This document shows positions 17,446 through 26,478 of a DNA stretch of 64,000 nucleotides, piece after piece. Position 1 is the first letter of the stretch. The number at the start of each line of letters is the position of its first letter. A program made the position numbers and the translations under genes. The stretch comes from Ruminococcus flavefaciens (GTDB lineage: Bacteria; Bacillota; Clostridia; Oscillospirales; Ruminococcaceae), in assembly GCA_023667045.1 (NCBI GenBank), contig JAMPAU010000001.1:887176-951175 (forward strand), given 5' to 3'. The notes under the pieces were generated by a model. The model searched no databases and was not told where the DNA came from. It saw nothing but the letters and a program-made list of their open reading frames with translations.

Positions 17446-19341
17446 TTATTCGTTTTCGGACTGTTCAGTTTCAATCCACTCGCCGTATTCATCAGATGAA
17501 GTTTCATCTTCCTGTGGAACTATTTCATCAGCCTCACCGGTTGAGAACATACCTTCCTCGTCGGGATTCCATACGTTTTCAGAATCTGAAGCAGTTGTTT
17601 CTTCGGCTATTTCAAAATCGTCATATGTGAAATCAAGGTCGTCATCATAACCGCCGAAATCATCATAATAATCCCAGTCATAATCGTCGTAATCATCATA
17701 ATCGCTGTACATTTCCCAAGCTATATCGTCAGCACCGTCAGTAGCTATTTCCTCGCTGAAACCAATCTTTACAAGAATATCATAAATGAAATTCTTCATA
17801 GATTCTTCGGGGATATAGTCTTCAAGAGTAGGCTCTGAATCCATAGCATAATCAATGATGAATGCACCGTCCTTGCTGGGTACGGAAACTTCTGCACTGT
17901 CGCTTACCGACATACTGAGAGTAACTGTGCCGTAGTCTGTGCCGTCAAAATTGATATTGTAAGAAATATCTTGAGCGTTGCCGTCGGAAGCGAAATCAAC
18001 ATGAATCGGGTCAACGTCCGGAATAACGAGAGTTACGCTGGCATTGAAGTAACCGTTATCTTCATTCACAACCTCGTAGTCGGTAAACTCAACGCTTATT
18101 GTGTCGTTGTCATCATCAGAATAATAAGAAGTCAAATCAATATTTCCGCTGTACTTTCCGTCAGATTCGTCTGCATAGAGTTCCATGCTGAAATCCTTTG
18201 CGTTTTCTTCTGATGAGTAAATTTCACCACGGACGTTTTCACCGTCCTTGCCGAAACATATAAAGAACTCGTCAGTATCGTCATATAGTTTTATACCACG
18301 AATATCGCCGTTAGGGTCAATGTAAGTATCGAGAGTAGTAGACCACTCGTCATCTGTAATTTCTTCTTCTGAAAGTTCAGTGAGAATGTCGTCAAGTTCA
18401 GAAACATACTCGTCTTCTGTGCATATTTCGAGCTTGTTAACGAAAATATTCTTTATAACGTCATCGTTTTTAAGTTCGTTGATGTAGTTTGTGGCAATCT
18501 CAACTATTTTTGCTTCATTGAGTTCAGCGGACACCATTGTATAGTCCACAATAATATCGCATATGTCAACGGACTCTTTCTTTTCTACTTCAACATCTGA
18601 TACAGACTCATTCCATACGTTTGTGTATCTTATAATGAGGTCTTCAAGTTCGTCTGCCGAAAGGTATTCAGCAGGATTTTCCATAAGACTTTCCATTGCT
18701 GTGAGTTCGTCACCGGAAATCAGCATATCGCCAAGCGACACACAGAGCCACTGTTCAGTAAGTTCCGGCACTCTGAGGAAGTAGTCAAAACTATCATAGT
18801 CCATTGCAATATCACCGCTGATGAGGTTTTCACCGTTGAGCGACAAGAAAGCATTGCCGGACATTAAACTACCGTTTACAGAAGCACTTCCGCCTATAGC
18901 GACTTCATTTATGTTGTTGATTATGCCAACAATCATCTGTGATTCATCGTCCGTGAACTCGCTGTACTGGTCGCCGAGTATTTCGTTGAGTGCATAGTCC
19001 TTGAAACCTTCGCTTGCTGTGTATTTAAGGGTCACGTTACTGCTCTGACCGCCGGAAGTCCTGTCGATAGCTTTCTGATATTTTTCTTTTGCAGTAGATG
19101 CAAAACTCTTTGCATTTTCTTCAGTAACCCATGAATAGTAGTTTTCGGGTTTCATTACACGGAGATTAACCTGATTCTTCACATAATCAGAAAGATTATA
19201 TGCAGCCACACCGCCTCCCACAAGTGCAACGGCAGTTATACCGCTGATTAAAGCAATTTTCTTGCCCTTTTTCTTTGAGACACGCTCAACACCCGATACG
19301 GAATTGTCGAAATTTTCATTATTGTTAATATTTTCAGACAT
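17446..19341 (-). CDS. Large membrane-anchored extracytoplasmic protein, acidic tail
   Basis: 631 residues, family not recognised. A cytosolic N-terminal 28 residues end in KKKGKK, then a single TM (about 29-47), then a large extracellular domain. The C-terminus carries an extremely Asp/Tyr-rich tract (YDDYDDYDWDYYDD) and many Glu. RBS AAGGAGG lies before the ATG. It may be a surface lipoprotein-like or Ca-binding protein. It is monocistronic, with a terminator after it. The acidic tail resembles those of other surface proteins in this window in composition only. Confidence 0.65.
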   Translation of the reverse strand: MSENINNNENFDNSVSGVERVSKKKGKKIALISGITAVALVGGGVAAYNLSDYVKNQVNLRVMKPENYYSWVTEENAKSFASTAKEKYQKAIDRTSGGQSSNVTLKYTASEGFKDYALNEILGDQYSEFTDDESQMIVGIINNINEVAIGGSASVNGSLMSGNAFLSLNGENLISGDIAMDYDSFDYFLRVPELTEQWLCVSLGDMLISGDELTAMESLMENPAEYLSADELEDLIIRYTNVWNESVSDVEVEKKESVDICDIIVDYTMVSAELNEAKIVEIATNYINELKNDDVIKNIFVNKLEICTEDEYVSELDDILTELSEEEITDDEWSTTLDTYIDPNGDIRGIKLYDDTDEFFICFGKDGENVRGEIYSSEENAKDFSMELYADESDGKYSGNIDLTSYYSDDDNDTISVEFTDYEVVNEDNGYFNASVTLVIPDVDPIHVDFASDGNAQDISYNINFDGTDYGTVTLSMSVSDSAEVSVPSKDGAFIIDYAMDSEPTLEDYIPEESMKNFIYDILVKIGFSEEIATDGADDIAWEMYSDYDDYDDYDWDYYDDFGGYDDDLDFTYDDFEIAEETTASDSENVWNPDEEGMFSTGEADEIVPQEDETSSDEYGEWIETEQSENE

Positions 19342-19510
19342 AAAAAACCCCTCCTTTTAAAACAAGGAAAAAAATATTTATATAAAGCTAAACGCCTTAT
19401 TCTTCTTACAAATAATAATATCACAAAAACCACTGAATGTCAATAAAGATTGCAATAATTTAATCAATTTGTATATAATATGTAATTTTTTCCGGAATGA
19501 ATAAAATTTA

Positions 19511-19539
19511 TTGAAAAATATTTTTTATTGTGATATAAT
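19511..19539 (+). promoter_or_regulatory. Promoter of AraC gene
   Basis: TTGAAA, 17 bases, TATAAT, 29 bases before the start. Confidence 0.75.
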
Positions 19540-19568
19540 ATATATTATTTTTTATGGGAGCGGGATTT

Positions 19569-20345
19569 ATGAAAATAAACAAAATATGCCTAAACTGCAC
19601 GAAAAGCCGTCCGGCTGATATAGAGTTTAATCAAGACTTTACATTTTTTCTGTTCAGAACTCCGGTTACATTCCGGCTGGACGGCGAAATTATAACATTT
19701 AAAGAAAGTTCTGCCGTTATATTCAGCAGAGGAAGAAAACCCGACTTTGTAGCAGTCAATAAAAAACCGGTTATATTTGACTATATAAGTTTCCAGACAT
19801 CTTCAGCGGACAGACAGTATATGATTTCACTTAATATGCCTATAAATACGCCTGTTCCGATTTCAGACGATTTCGTAATATCAAATACTCTTAACTCCAT
19901 AAAATCAGAGTTTTCGCTGAAAGGAAAACACCACAATGAATTTATGGAACTTTCAATGAAACTTATCTTTATATCGGTCTGTGAAACTTCGGCAAGAAAA
20001 AATGAGCCGGATATTCCATATTACAGCAGTCTTAAAGCCGTCCGGAACGCCATAATATCAGAACCTATGAAAGCATGGTCAGTTGACGAAATATGCTATA
20101 ATATGAATATCAGCCGGACTTATTTTCACAGGCTGTACCGTCAGGCATTCGGAGTAACCTGCATTCAGGACGTTATTCAAAACCGCATTATATATGCCTG
20201 TGAACTCCTAAAAAATACCGATTTGTCAGTAAGCGAGATTTCTGAGAAATGCGGATATGAAAACGATTCATATTTTATGAGACAGTTCCGGCAGTACAAA
20301 AACTGTACACCCTCAGAATACCGAAAAAAATCAAAATCCCATTAA
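19569..20345 (+). CDS. AraC-family transcription regulator
   Basis: 258 residues from ATG at 19569, preceded by GGGAGCGGG. An N-terminal cupin-like sensing domain (about 1-150) is followed by two HTH units at about 165-255: WSVDEICYNMNISRTYFHRLYRQAFG and SVSEISEKCGYENDSYFMRQFRQ...TPSEYRK, the standard AraC signature, here split for length. Such regulators commonly control sugar or fibre use. No target operon is adjacent; the closest genes are the peptide-binding protein (convergent) and an anchored protein. Confidence 0.85.
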   Translation: MKINKICLNCTKSRPADIEFNQDFTFFLFRTPVTFRLDGEIITFKESSAVIFSRGRKPDFVAVNKKPVIFDYISFQTSSADRQYMISLNMPINTPVPISDDFVISNTLNSIKSEFSLKGKHHNEFMELSMKLIFISVCETSARKNEPDIPYYSSLKAVRNAIISEPMKAWSVDEICYNMNISRTYFHRLYRQAFGVTCIQDVIQNRIIYACELLKNTDLSVSEISEKCGYENDSYFMRQFRQYKNCTPSEYRKKSKSH

Positions 20346-20366
20346 AAAAACAGGAACTATATTACT

Positions 20367-20453
20367 ATGCAAGTAGCTGAAATGTTTTCTAACATGAATA
20401 TTAATAATAAAGCTAAAGTTTTATCATTCATGATTGAACTGAGTGAAACATAA
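20367..20453 (+). CDS. Possible 28-residue small protein
   Basis: ATG to TAA, MQVAEMFSNMNI... with an AGGA ribosome site that is rather far away (12 bases). Too short to judge by composition; could be chance. Confidence 0.2.
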   Translation: MQVAEMFSNMNINNKAKVLSFMIELSET

Positions 20454-20466
20454 ATTATAATAAAAT

Positions 20467-20570
20467 ATTGCGGAACTTGCTTTTTTCGCTGAAAATTAAA
20501 AAAATCCTTATAATTGCCGTAAATTCGGTAATATAAGGATTTTTATTGTATTTTCACTACGTTCCGCAAT
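20467..20570. repeat. Nested inverted repeat (hairpin within hairpin)
   Basis: Outer arms ATTGCGGAAC (20467-20476) and GTTCCGCAAT (20561-20570). Inner arms 20500-20519 and 20526-20544 pair along about 18 bases with one mismatch and one bulge. The inner hairpin ends in a T run. MITE-like in form, without recognised target duplication. Confidence 0.6.
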
Positions 20571-20698
20571 AAAATATTTTTTACATTTTGATACCACAAT
20601 AAAACTCTAAAAATGCAGTGTTATCTGCGTTTTATTTTTTCAGTATTGAGGAATTTTTTCACTTTTTGCGTGCAGGATTACATATATGTTCCTGTTTT

Positions 20699-22333
20699 TT
20701 AGCTGTAGTTTCTTGCCTTTTTGAAGTCTACTGCTCCTGTGAATGCGTCATAAAAAATATCCTCATTGTCGCTCTGCATTACAAGATAGGAATTTTTATA
20801 GAACAGCGGAATAAAACCGTAACCGTCAAGTATCTCGCTTTCCTGACTGCAATAACAATCAACAAGTTCTGAAACATCAGTACATTTTCTTACTCTGTCA
20901 ACCAGTTCACTGCCTTTCACTGAATATGAAAGAAAATCGTTTCCGGCGAACTGTTCGATAACCGCAAGACCGCTGTTATAACTGCCTTTCAGTGAATAGA
21001 GTGCTATACTGTAATCATTTCCGGCTATTCTGCTGTCAAACTCCGACTGAGTGACCTCATCTATGCCAATATAAAAACCTAAAACTTCCTGCCACTGCTG
21101 TGAAATCCTGTGCAGATATTCAGCGTCTATCGTACCAGCACATACAAGTATTTTAATATCTTCAAAATCTTCCGTCTGCAACTCCGCACCTGCCACCTTA
21201 AAACAACGCTTGGCTTCAGAAATATCATAAAAGCCGTACTGTTTATCTGAAACGAGTTCACGGTAGCTTCTGCCCAGCAGACTTACAGCAGGGGGGATAA
21301 TTCCATAGGCTGAAACAAGGTCTGTCTCGTCGCTGTCAAGGATTTTTTCCCTGTCAATCGAAAATGCAAGGGCTTTACACATGGATAAATCAGAAAAATA
21401 TTTATCGTCGGGATTGAAAATAAGTCCGAGAGTAGAGGAACATGAAGAAGTAACATTATATTTTTTTGTATTGATACCCTCTATGTTTTCAGTAGTGAAA
21501 CATTCTATATCACCTGCCCTGAACATATTTCTTATATCGTTCTCATCCGATTCAATTGTAAAACTCAAAAACGATGGTATTATTTCATTTGTGTCATTGC
21601 TGTTGACGGCGTTCTTTTTCATGTAGAGAATATTATTCACGCCGTAAGGGTCATAAAACCACTGTCGTACAAAGAATGCACCGTTTGACATTACAGAACG
21701 GTCATCAAGTCCGTAGCGACCTTTTGTAGAGTAGAAAAAATCCCTGTTGCACGGCGATGAAGCACTTGTGGCGAGAAGTCCGAGAAATTCCGCACAGGGA
21801 TAGTCAAGCGAAATATTAAGCGTGTAATCGTCAACCGCAATCACTCCGGCTGTTTCGGGCAGTGCTTTACCGGAAATAATATTACTGCCGTTTCGTATGC
21901 ATGAAAACTCCTCAGCGTACGGCGACTGCATGGCAGGGTCAAGGATTCGCCGGAAAGCAAAAACATAGTCCTTTGCCGTAACCGGAAAATATTCATCATC
22001 GTCAATAATATCGTTGTCATTTTCATCAAAGAACCAGTAATTATCCTGCCGGAGCGTAAAAGTATACTCCAGACCGTCAGACGATATGGTATAGCTTTCG
22101 GCATTACAGCAGAGGATATTACCGTTTATATCGGCAGTCATAAGACCGCTGTAGAGGTTTTTTATAATGGTATTTGATGCAGAGTCAACGGCATACTGAG
22201 GGTCAAGGCTCTGAGGATTTCCGAGAATTGAAACATCATACATATGCCCTGTACCGTCGCCCCTGTCGTTGTTTCCGCAGGAAAAAAGGGTAGCTGTAAA
22301 TATCATACAGACAAGGATTGTCAATTTTTTCAC
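20699..22333 (-). CDS. Peptide/oligopeptide ABC transporter substrate-binding lipoprotein
   Basis: 544 residues, GTG start with RBS CGGAGA. A lipoprotein signal ending LFSC (Cys 19) leads into an SBP family 5 (OppA/DppA-like) fold: opening SILGNPQSLDPQYAVDSAS, FTLRQDNYWFFD, and VTAKDYVFAFRRILDP. It would bind peptides outside the membrane for import. No permease or ATPase genes are adjacent, so it is either an orphan that uses a distant transporter or a sensor. Confidence 0.85.
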   Translation of the reverse strand: MKKLTILVCMIFTATLFSCGNNDRGDGTGHMYDVSILGNPQSLDPQYAVDSASNTIIKNLYSGLMTADINGNILCCNAESYTISSDGLEYTFTLRQDNYWFFDENDNDIIDDDEYFPVTAKDYVFAFRRILDPAMQSPYAEEFSCIRNGSNIISGKALPETAGVIAVDDYTLNISLDYPCAEFLGLLATSASSPCNRDFFYSTKGRYGLDDRSVMSNGAFFVRQWFYDPYGVNNILYMKKNAVNSNDTNEIIPSFLSFTIESDENDIRNMFRAGDIECFTTENIEGINTKKYNVTSSCSSTLGLIFNPDDKYFSDLSMCKALAFSIDREKILDSDETDLVSAYGIIPPAVSLLGRSYRELVSDKQYGFYDISEAKRCFKVAGAELQTEDFEDIKILVCAGTIDAEYLHRISQQWQEVLGFYIGIDEVTQSEFDSRIAGNDYSIALYSLKGSYNSGLAVIEQFAGNDFLSYSVKGSELVDRVRKCTDVSELVDCYCSQESEILDGYGFIPLFYKNSYLVMQSDNEDIFYDAFTGAVDFKKARNYS

Positions 22334-22361
22334 ATTTATCTCCGTTCATTGTATTATCTCA

Positions 22362-22394
22362 GAAAAGAGCCTGAGAAATCTTCTCCGGCTCTTT
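22362..22394 (-). terminator. Terminator of VanY-like gene
   Basis: AAAGAGCC/GGCTCTTT stem followed by a short T-rich stretch on the minus strand. Confidence 0.5.
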
Positions 22395-22401
22395 CGGTTT
22401 A

Positions 22402-23532
22402 TCAGTGGACTTTGACGGTAACTATAAAGCCGTCCTCATTATTGCCTGAAATTTCATAGTCTTCACCGAGCGGTACGCCTACATCTGTTGTATTTTCATA
22501 GTCAGAGGCGACATAATATACTTTGTAGAGACTTGTACCGGACGAAATTTCAAGAGGTTTATTCATAGTATATGATTTGATTTTATCAATATACTCTTCA
22601 AGGCAAAGATTATTCTGTTTCATGTAGGTAGAGTGTGGAACGCCTACATATCTGTAGGTTTGAGTTCTTGCTCTTTCGTTGGTATACATTTCCTTGCCCT
22701 CCGGAAAACGAACAACAAAGCCGTAATCTGAGGCGTGTTCGTCAATCCATGCGTAAATGCCAGTCGGCGAATAGTAACCGGAGCTTGAGCCGTCCTGTGG
22801 GAAAACTCCCATATCAAAACTTCTTCCGGTGTGGTAGTCCGAAAAACCGCCTATAACGCCGGATATGCCGTTGCTGTACCGCTGGTTCTGGTCTTCTGCC
22901 GAGCGGTAACCACCTATAACAAATATATCGGTATTGTGCTGAGTTTCGGCGAAATCCTGCATAAGTTCGTTGAGGTGCTGAATAACTTCCTCGTCGAGTT
23001 TTACTTCAAAGTCGCTTACGCCGTAATATTCAGTTTTTATGTGGTCGTAAAGGGTAACAATATTAGTATCGTCTGTCGGGAACTGATAAATATGATTGCC
23101 GTTTACTACAAGCAGGTCGCCACTGTAAACGCCGTTGCTGTCCATAGAGACATTTGTGTAACCTTCCGGCAGAGGTTCTTTTTTGGCGGTAGTTGTGGTG
23201 GTGGTAGTAGTTTCAGTAGTAGTTTCTGTGGTTGTGGTGGCAGTGGTAGTTGTTGTGATTATTTCCGATACTGGTTCAGTGGTGATGACTTCTTCCGGAG
23301 TATCGGCTGAGGTAGTTTCCGGCGGTGTTTCGGGAGTTTCCGGAGCGGTAGATGTCGGCTCGGAATCAGAAACGCTTATATCGTCGTCCGGCGGAGTGTC
23401 CTTTTTAAGTATTCCCTTAACGCACGAAGTTATTACTACAATCATTACTATCAGTGCAAGCAGTACCGCTACTACTCTGTCATAACGCACTCTGTATTTT
23501 CTTTTTTTTCGGCGTTGACTTCCTTTGTTCAT
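22402..23532 (-). CDS. VanY-fold D,D-carboxypeptidase-like protein, active site altered
   Basis: 376 residues. TM anchor at about 20-40, then a long Thr/Glu/Pro linker (poly-Thr at about 88-115), then a peptidase M15B/VanY-type domain (about 175-340). The family motif SxHxxGxAxD appears as SDYHTGRSFD, so the first metal His is moved or replaced by Tyr. The ExWHxRYVG motif appears as RTQTYRYVG, so the catalytic Glu and second His are missing. The fold (GGYRSAEDQ, YGFVVRFPEGKE) is otherwise clear. It is probably a non-catalytic wall protein. Stop TGA, AAGGAG ribosome site. Confidence 0.8.
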   Translation of the reverse strand: MNKGSQRRKKRKYRVRYDRVVAVLLALIVMIVVITSCVKGILKKDTPPDDDISVSDSEPTSTAPETPETPPETTSADTPEEVITTEPVSEIITTTTTATTTTETTTETTTTTTTTAKKEPLPEGYTNVSMDSNGVYSGDLLVVNGNHIYQFPTDDTNIVTLYDHIKTEYYGVSDFEVKLDEEVIQHLNELMQDFAETQHNTDIFVIGGYRSAEDQNQRYSNGISGVIGGFSDYHTGRSFDMGVFPQDGSSSGYYSPTGIYAWIDEHASDYGFVVRFPEGKEMYTNERARTQTYRYVGVPHSTYMKQNNLCLEEYIDKIKSYTMNKPLEISSGTSLYKVYYVASDYENTTDVGVPLGEDYEISGNNEDGFIVTVKVH

Positions 23533-23632
23533 AAGAGTATCTCCTTTTTTCTGTAATAATCTAAATTATATCATAATTTTTCCGGAATGTAAAGTATTTC
23601 CTGAGATTTTTCACCGGAATTACATACAGCTC

Positions 23633-23662
23633 AAAAAAAACAGGTCTGCCACAGGGCAAACC
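23633..23662 (-). terminator. Terminator of Thr-rich lipoprotein gene
   Basis: GGTTTGCC/GGCAGACC stem (minus strand) with a run of eight T. Confidence 0.75.
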
Positions 23663-23714
23663 CGAAAGTAATTTATGCAAGGAGTAAATATGAAAAACTA
23701 TTGCTATACTTGAT

Positions 23715-24530
23715 TTATAATGCTGTCCAACCACTAAATGTAAAGTTTTTAGAAGTTTTATCTCTGAAATATAGCAGTATATCTGTTCTACATGCTACTT
23801 CACAATAACCTGCAATACTATATAGTTCTTCAATAGATAAATCATGATAATCTCTACCGGATAAGATATCATTAAGCTGTGCAGTAACATCTTCCACAGA
23901 AGTTTCTTCTAACAATTCCCAAGCAGCATTAGATACTTGTGATATATCAATAGATACTTGATTACTACTATGAGTCCATGGCAGATTAGGGTATGCTTCA
24001 ACACAGGCATCATAGTACTGCTGTGCTTGCTGAGCATTATCACCATAAAGATTAACCTTTATGCCAAGTTTTTCATATACTTCAAAATCATAGTTTTCAG
24101 TATCTGATACATAATCTTTATCAGATTGAGGGGATTCACTTACAATCTCAAAATCTCCCTCAATTATGAAATGGTAAGGATTGTTTTCATCTTGAATAAG
24201 TATAGCGTCTTCATTGCTGATAATTACCTCATCTGTATCTGATTCTGCGGTCTCGCCCTCCTCCTCAGTAACAGGCGGTACAGTAGTGGTAGTAGCCTGT
24301 GCGGTCGTAAGTGCTGTTGTGGTCTGTACGGTCGTGGCAACCGTGCTTTGTTCCGTAACGGCTGTTGTTGTTGTTGTTTCGCTTGCCACAGTAACGGCTT
24401 GGGTGCTTTCGGCTACCGGTGAACTGTCAGTTATTACCTCGTCGCTCTTACCGCATGATACAGAGGCAGTCACAAACAGAAATGCCGATACTGCCATAGC
24501 AATTAATTTAAAATTTTTAATATTTTCCAC
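23715..24530 (-). CDS. Thr-rich lipoprotein of unknown function
   Basis: Up to 271 residues. Lipoprotein signal ...AVSAFLFVTASVSC, then a Thr/Ala/Val-rich linker to about residue 85, then an about 180-residue domain with no recognised motif. The start is uncertain: a GTG at 24530 has a poor ribosome site, whereas AAAGGTGG is ideally placed for an ATT codon at 24519-24521 (giving IKNFKLIAMAVSAF, where Met would be expected). Surface-anchored by the lipobox. It lies alone between terminators. Confidence 0.65.
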   Translation of the reverse strand: MENIKNFKLIAMAVSAFLFVTASVSCGKSDEVITDSSPVAESTQAVTVASETTTTTAVTEQSTVATTVQTTTALTTAQATTTTVPPVTEEEGETAESDTDEVIISNEDAILIQDENNPYHFIIEGDFEIVSESPQSDKDYVSDTENYDFEVYEKLGIKVNLYGDNAQQAQQYYDACVEAYPNLPWTHSSNQVSIDISQVSNAAWELLEETSVEDVTAQLNDILSGRDYHDLSIEELYSIAGYCEVACRTDILLYFRDKTSKNFTFSGWTAL

Positions 24531-24598
24531 CTTTTCTTATATACAAATTTTCATTACATTAATTATACCACAATAAATTTATTTGTCAAGTATTGTCA

Positions 24599-24632
24599 GA
24601 AAAAAACAGGTCTGCCCCGTGACAAACCTGTT
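24599..24632 (-). terminator. Terminator of transketolase operon
   Basis: AACAGG(T/C)TTGTC-type stem pairing with GGCAGACCTGTT on the minus strand, then seven T. Confidence 0.85.
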
Positions 24633-24642
24633 TTCCGTGATA

Positions 24643-25590
24643 TTATTTCAGCTTTACAGCCTCTTTAACTGTCTTAATGATATTTTCAGCAGAAAGCCCG
24701 AACTCTTTCAGCAGGTCTACAGCAGGTCCTGAGTGTCCGTAAACGTCGTTCACGCCTATCTTCACAACAGGTACGGGACAGCATTCAGTTACAGTCTCCG
24801 CAACCGCAGAACCAAGTCCGCCTATAATGCTGTGTTCCTCAGCCGTAACTATAACGCCTGTTTCCTTTGCACACTTGCAGATAAGTTCCTTGTCGAGAGG
24901 TTTTATAGTGTGTATGTTCACAACCCTTGCGGAAATACCCTCTGCTTCCAGAACCTTTGAAGCTTCCAGTGCTTCGTTTACCATAAGACCGGTAGCAACT
25001 ATTGTTACGTCAGTACCGTCTTTCATGACAACGCCCTTGCCGAGTTCAAACTTATAATTCTCTCTGTCGTTAACTACAGGTACGGCAAGTCTTCCGAAAC
25101 GCATATATACAGGACCTTCAAACTCTACAGCACATCTTACAGCCTGTCTCGCCTCAACGTCATCACAGGGATTAATGATAGTCATTCCGGGAATAGTACG
25201 CATTAAAGCTATATCTTCGTTGCACTGGTGGGTTGCACCGTCTTCGCCGACAGAAATTCCGGCATGAGTTGCACCGATTTTAACGTTAAGGTGCGGATAG
25301 CCGATTGAGTTTCTTACGATTTCAAAAGCACGTCCAGCGGCGAACATTGCAAAGGTACTTGCAAAGGGGATTTTTCCACAGGAAGCAAGTCCGGCAGCAA
25401 CGCCCATCATATTTGCCTCAGCAATACCGCAGTCAAAGAATCTTTCCGGATAAGCCTTTTTGAAAATGCCTGTTTTAGTAGCGGCGGCGAGGTCAGCGTC
25501 AAGCACAACCAAATCTTTATATTCCTCAGCCAGTTCTTTGAGAGTTTCGCCGTAGCTCTCTCTGGTAGCCTTTTTAATTACATCTGCCAT
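24643..25590 (-). CDS. Transketolase, C-terminal subunit
   Basis: 315 residues. The pyrimidine-binding and C-terminal domains of a split transketolase, which moves two-carbon units between sugar phosphates in the pentose-phosphate pathway with thiamine diphosphate. Family strings: VVLDADLAAATKTGIFKKAYPERFFDCGIAEANM (catalytic Glu in GIAEANM; two parts joined), IGATHAGISVGEDGATHQ, and MRFGR. ATG after GAGGACTG, five bases from the N-subunit stop. Works as a complex with the N-terminal subunit encoded upstream. Confidence 0.93.
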   Translation of the reverse strand: MADVIKKATRESYGETLKELAEEYKDLVVLDADLAAATKTGIFKKAYPERFFDCGIAEANMMGVAAGLASCGKIPFASTFAMFAAGRAFEIVRNSIGYPHLNVKIGATHAGISVGEDGATHQCNEDIALMRTIPGMTIINPCDDVEARQAVRCAVEFEGPVYMRFGRLAVPVVNDRENYKFELGKGVVMKDGTDVTIVATGLMVNEALEASKVLEAEGISARVVNIHTIKPLDKELICKCAKETGVIVTAEEHSIIGGLGSAVAETVTECCPVPVVKIGVNDVYGHSGPAVDLLKEFGLSAENIIKTVKEAVKLK

Positions 25591-25595
25591 AATAA

Positions 25596-26435
25596 TCAGT
25601 CCTCCAATTCTTTAAGCTGTGCGTTGAGTTCGGACATAGCCTGCTCATACTGTTCCTTGTTGGGAGCAGTACCGTGCCAGCCTACCTGATTTTCCATGAA
25701 AGACACGCCCTTGCCCTTTACGGACTTCTGAATAATTGCAACCGGCTTGTCTGTTACTGTTTCAGCCTCATTGAATGCACGGTCTATATCATCAAAGTCA
25801 TGACCGTCCATTGTGATGACGTGCCAGCCGAAAGCCTCGAATTTATCAGTAATCGGCTCGGGAGAACATACCTCAGTAATAGGTCCGTCAATCTGTAAAC
25901 CGTTATTGTCAACAATGGCAACGAGATTGCCGAGTTTATAGTGTGATGCAAACATACAGGCTTCCCATACCTGACCTTCTTCTATTTCGCCGTCGCCGAG
26001 AATAGCATATACTTTATATGATTTACTGTCAAGTTTTCCGGCAAGTGCCATACCGCAGGCAACGGAAATACCCTGTCCGAGTGAACCGCTTGACATATCA
26101 ACGCCGTTGATATTTATGCAGGGGTGTCCCTGTAATGCAGAACCAATATGACGGAGAGTTTTCAAATCTTCTTCCGGAAAATATCCTTTCTGTGCAAGAA
26201 CAGCATACAGTGCCGGAGCAGTATGACCCTTTGAGAGAACAAGCCTGTCACGGTCGGGGTCTTCGGGATTTTTTACGTCAACATTCATTTTGTTGTAATA
26301 AAGATAGGTGAGTGTGTCGCTGATTGAAAGCGAACCGCCGGGGTGTCCCGATTTGGCGTTATAAGTACCCTCAATAACGCCCATTCTTACTTTGCAGGCT
26401 CTTTTCTGCAAATCTTTTTTAATAGATGCGTCCAT
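25596..26435 (-). CDS. Transketolase, N-terminal subunit
   Basis: 279 residues from ATG at 26435 (RBS GGAGG). Carries the thiamine-diphosphate-binding half: SGHPGGSLSISD, LVLSKGHTAPALYA, GSLGQGISVACGMA and the GDG...N motif (AILGDGEIEEGQVWEA, VDNNGLQIDG). Shorter than full-length transketolase because the rest is the next gene; this split is common in Firmicutes and Archaea. The operon stands downstream of a HAD phosphatase gene. Confidence 0.93.
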   Translation of the reverse strand: MDASIKKDLQKRACKVRMGVIEGTYNAKSGHPGGSLSISDTLTYLYYNKMNVDVKNPEDPDRDRLVLSKGHTAPALYAVLAQKGYFPEEDLKTLRHIGSALQGHPCININGVDMSSGSLGQGISVACGMALAGKLDSKSYKVYAILGDGEIEEGQVWEACMFASHYKLGNLVAIVDNNGLQIDGPITEVCSPEPITDKFEAFGWHVITMDGHDFDDIDRAFNEAETVTDKPVAIIQKSVKGKGVSFMENQVGWHGTAPNKEQYEQAMSELNAQLKELED

Positions 26436-26478
26436 AATAACCTCCATGCGATTTTTATTTTAACGGTTTATACCGTCA

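Larger units (their letters stand above)
20346..20698. other. Intergenic region with nested palindrome
   Basis: 353 bases between convergent genes. It holds a possible 28-codon ORF (20367-20453), a nested inverted repeat (20467-20570) whose inner hairpin can end AraC transcription, and a weak TGCAG/CTGCG hairpin near 20612-20635 that may end the peptide-binding protein gene. Confidence 0.6.

Noticed and set aside
23170-23300. CRISPR-like or microsatellite array
   Set aside because: The repeats are runs of Thr and Glu codons in the linker of the VanY-like protein.
22831-23310. Plus-strand gene opposite the VanY-like gene
   Set aside because: Its composition mirrors the poly-Thr linker on the other strand, and it has no ribosome site or homology.
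23643-23690. Cyclic-di-GMP (GEMM) riboswitch on the plus strand
   Set aside because: CACAGGGCAAACC and CGAAAG match the start of that aptamer, but the rest is missing, no plus-strand gene follows, and the same bases form the minus-strand terminator of the Thr-rich lipoprotein gene.
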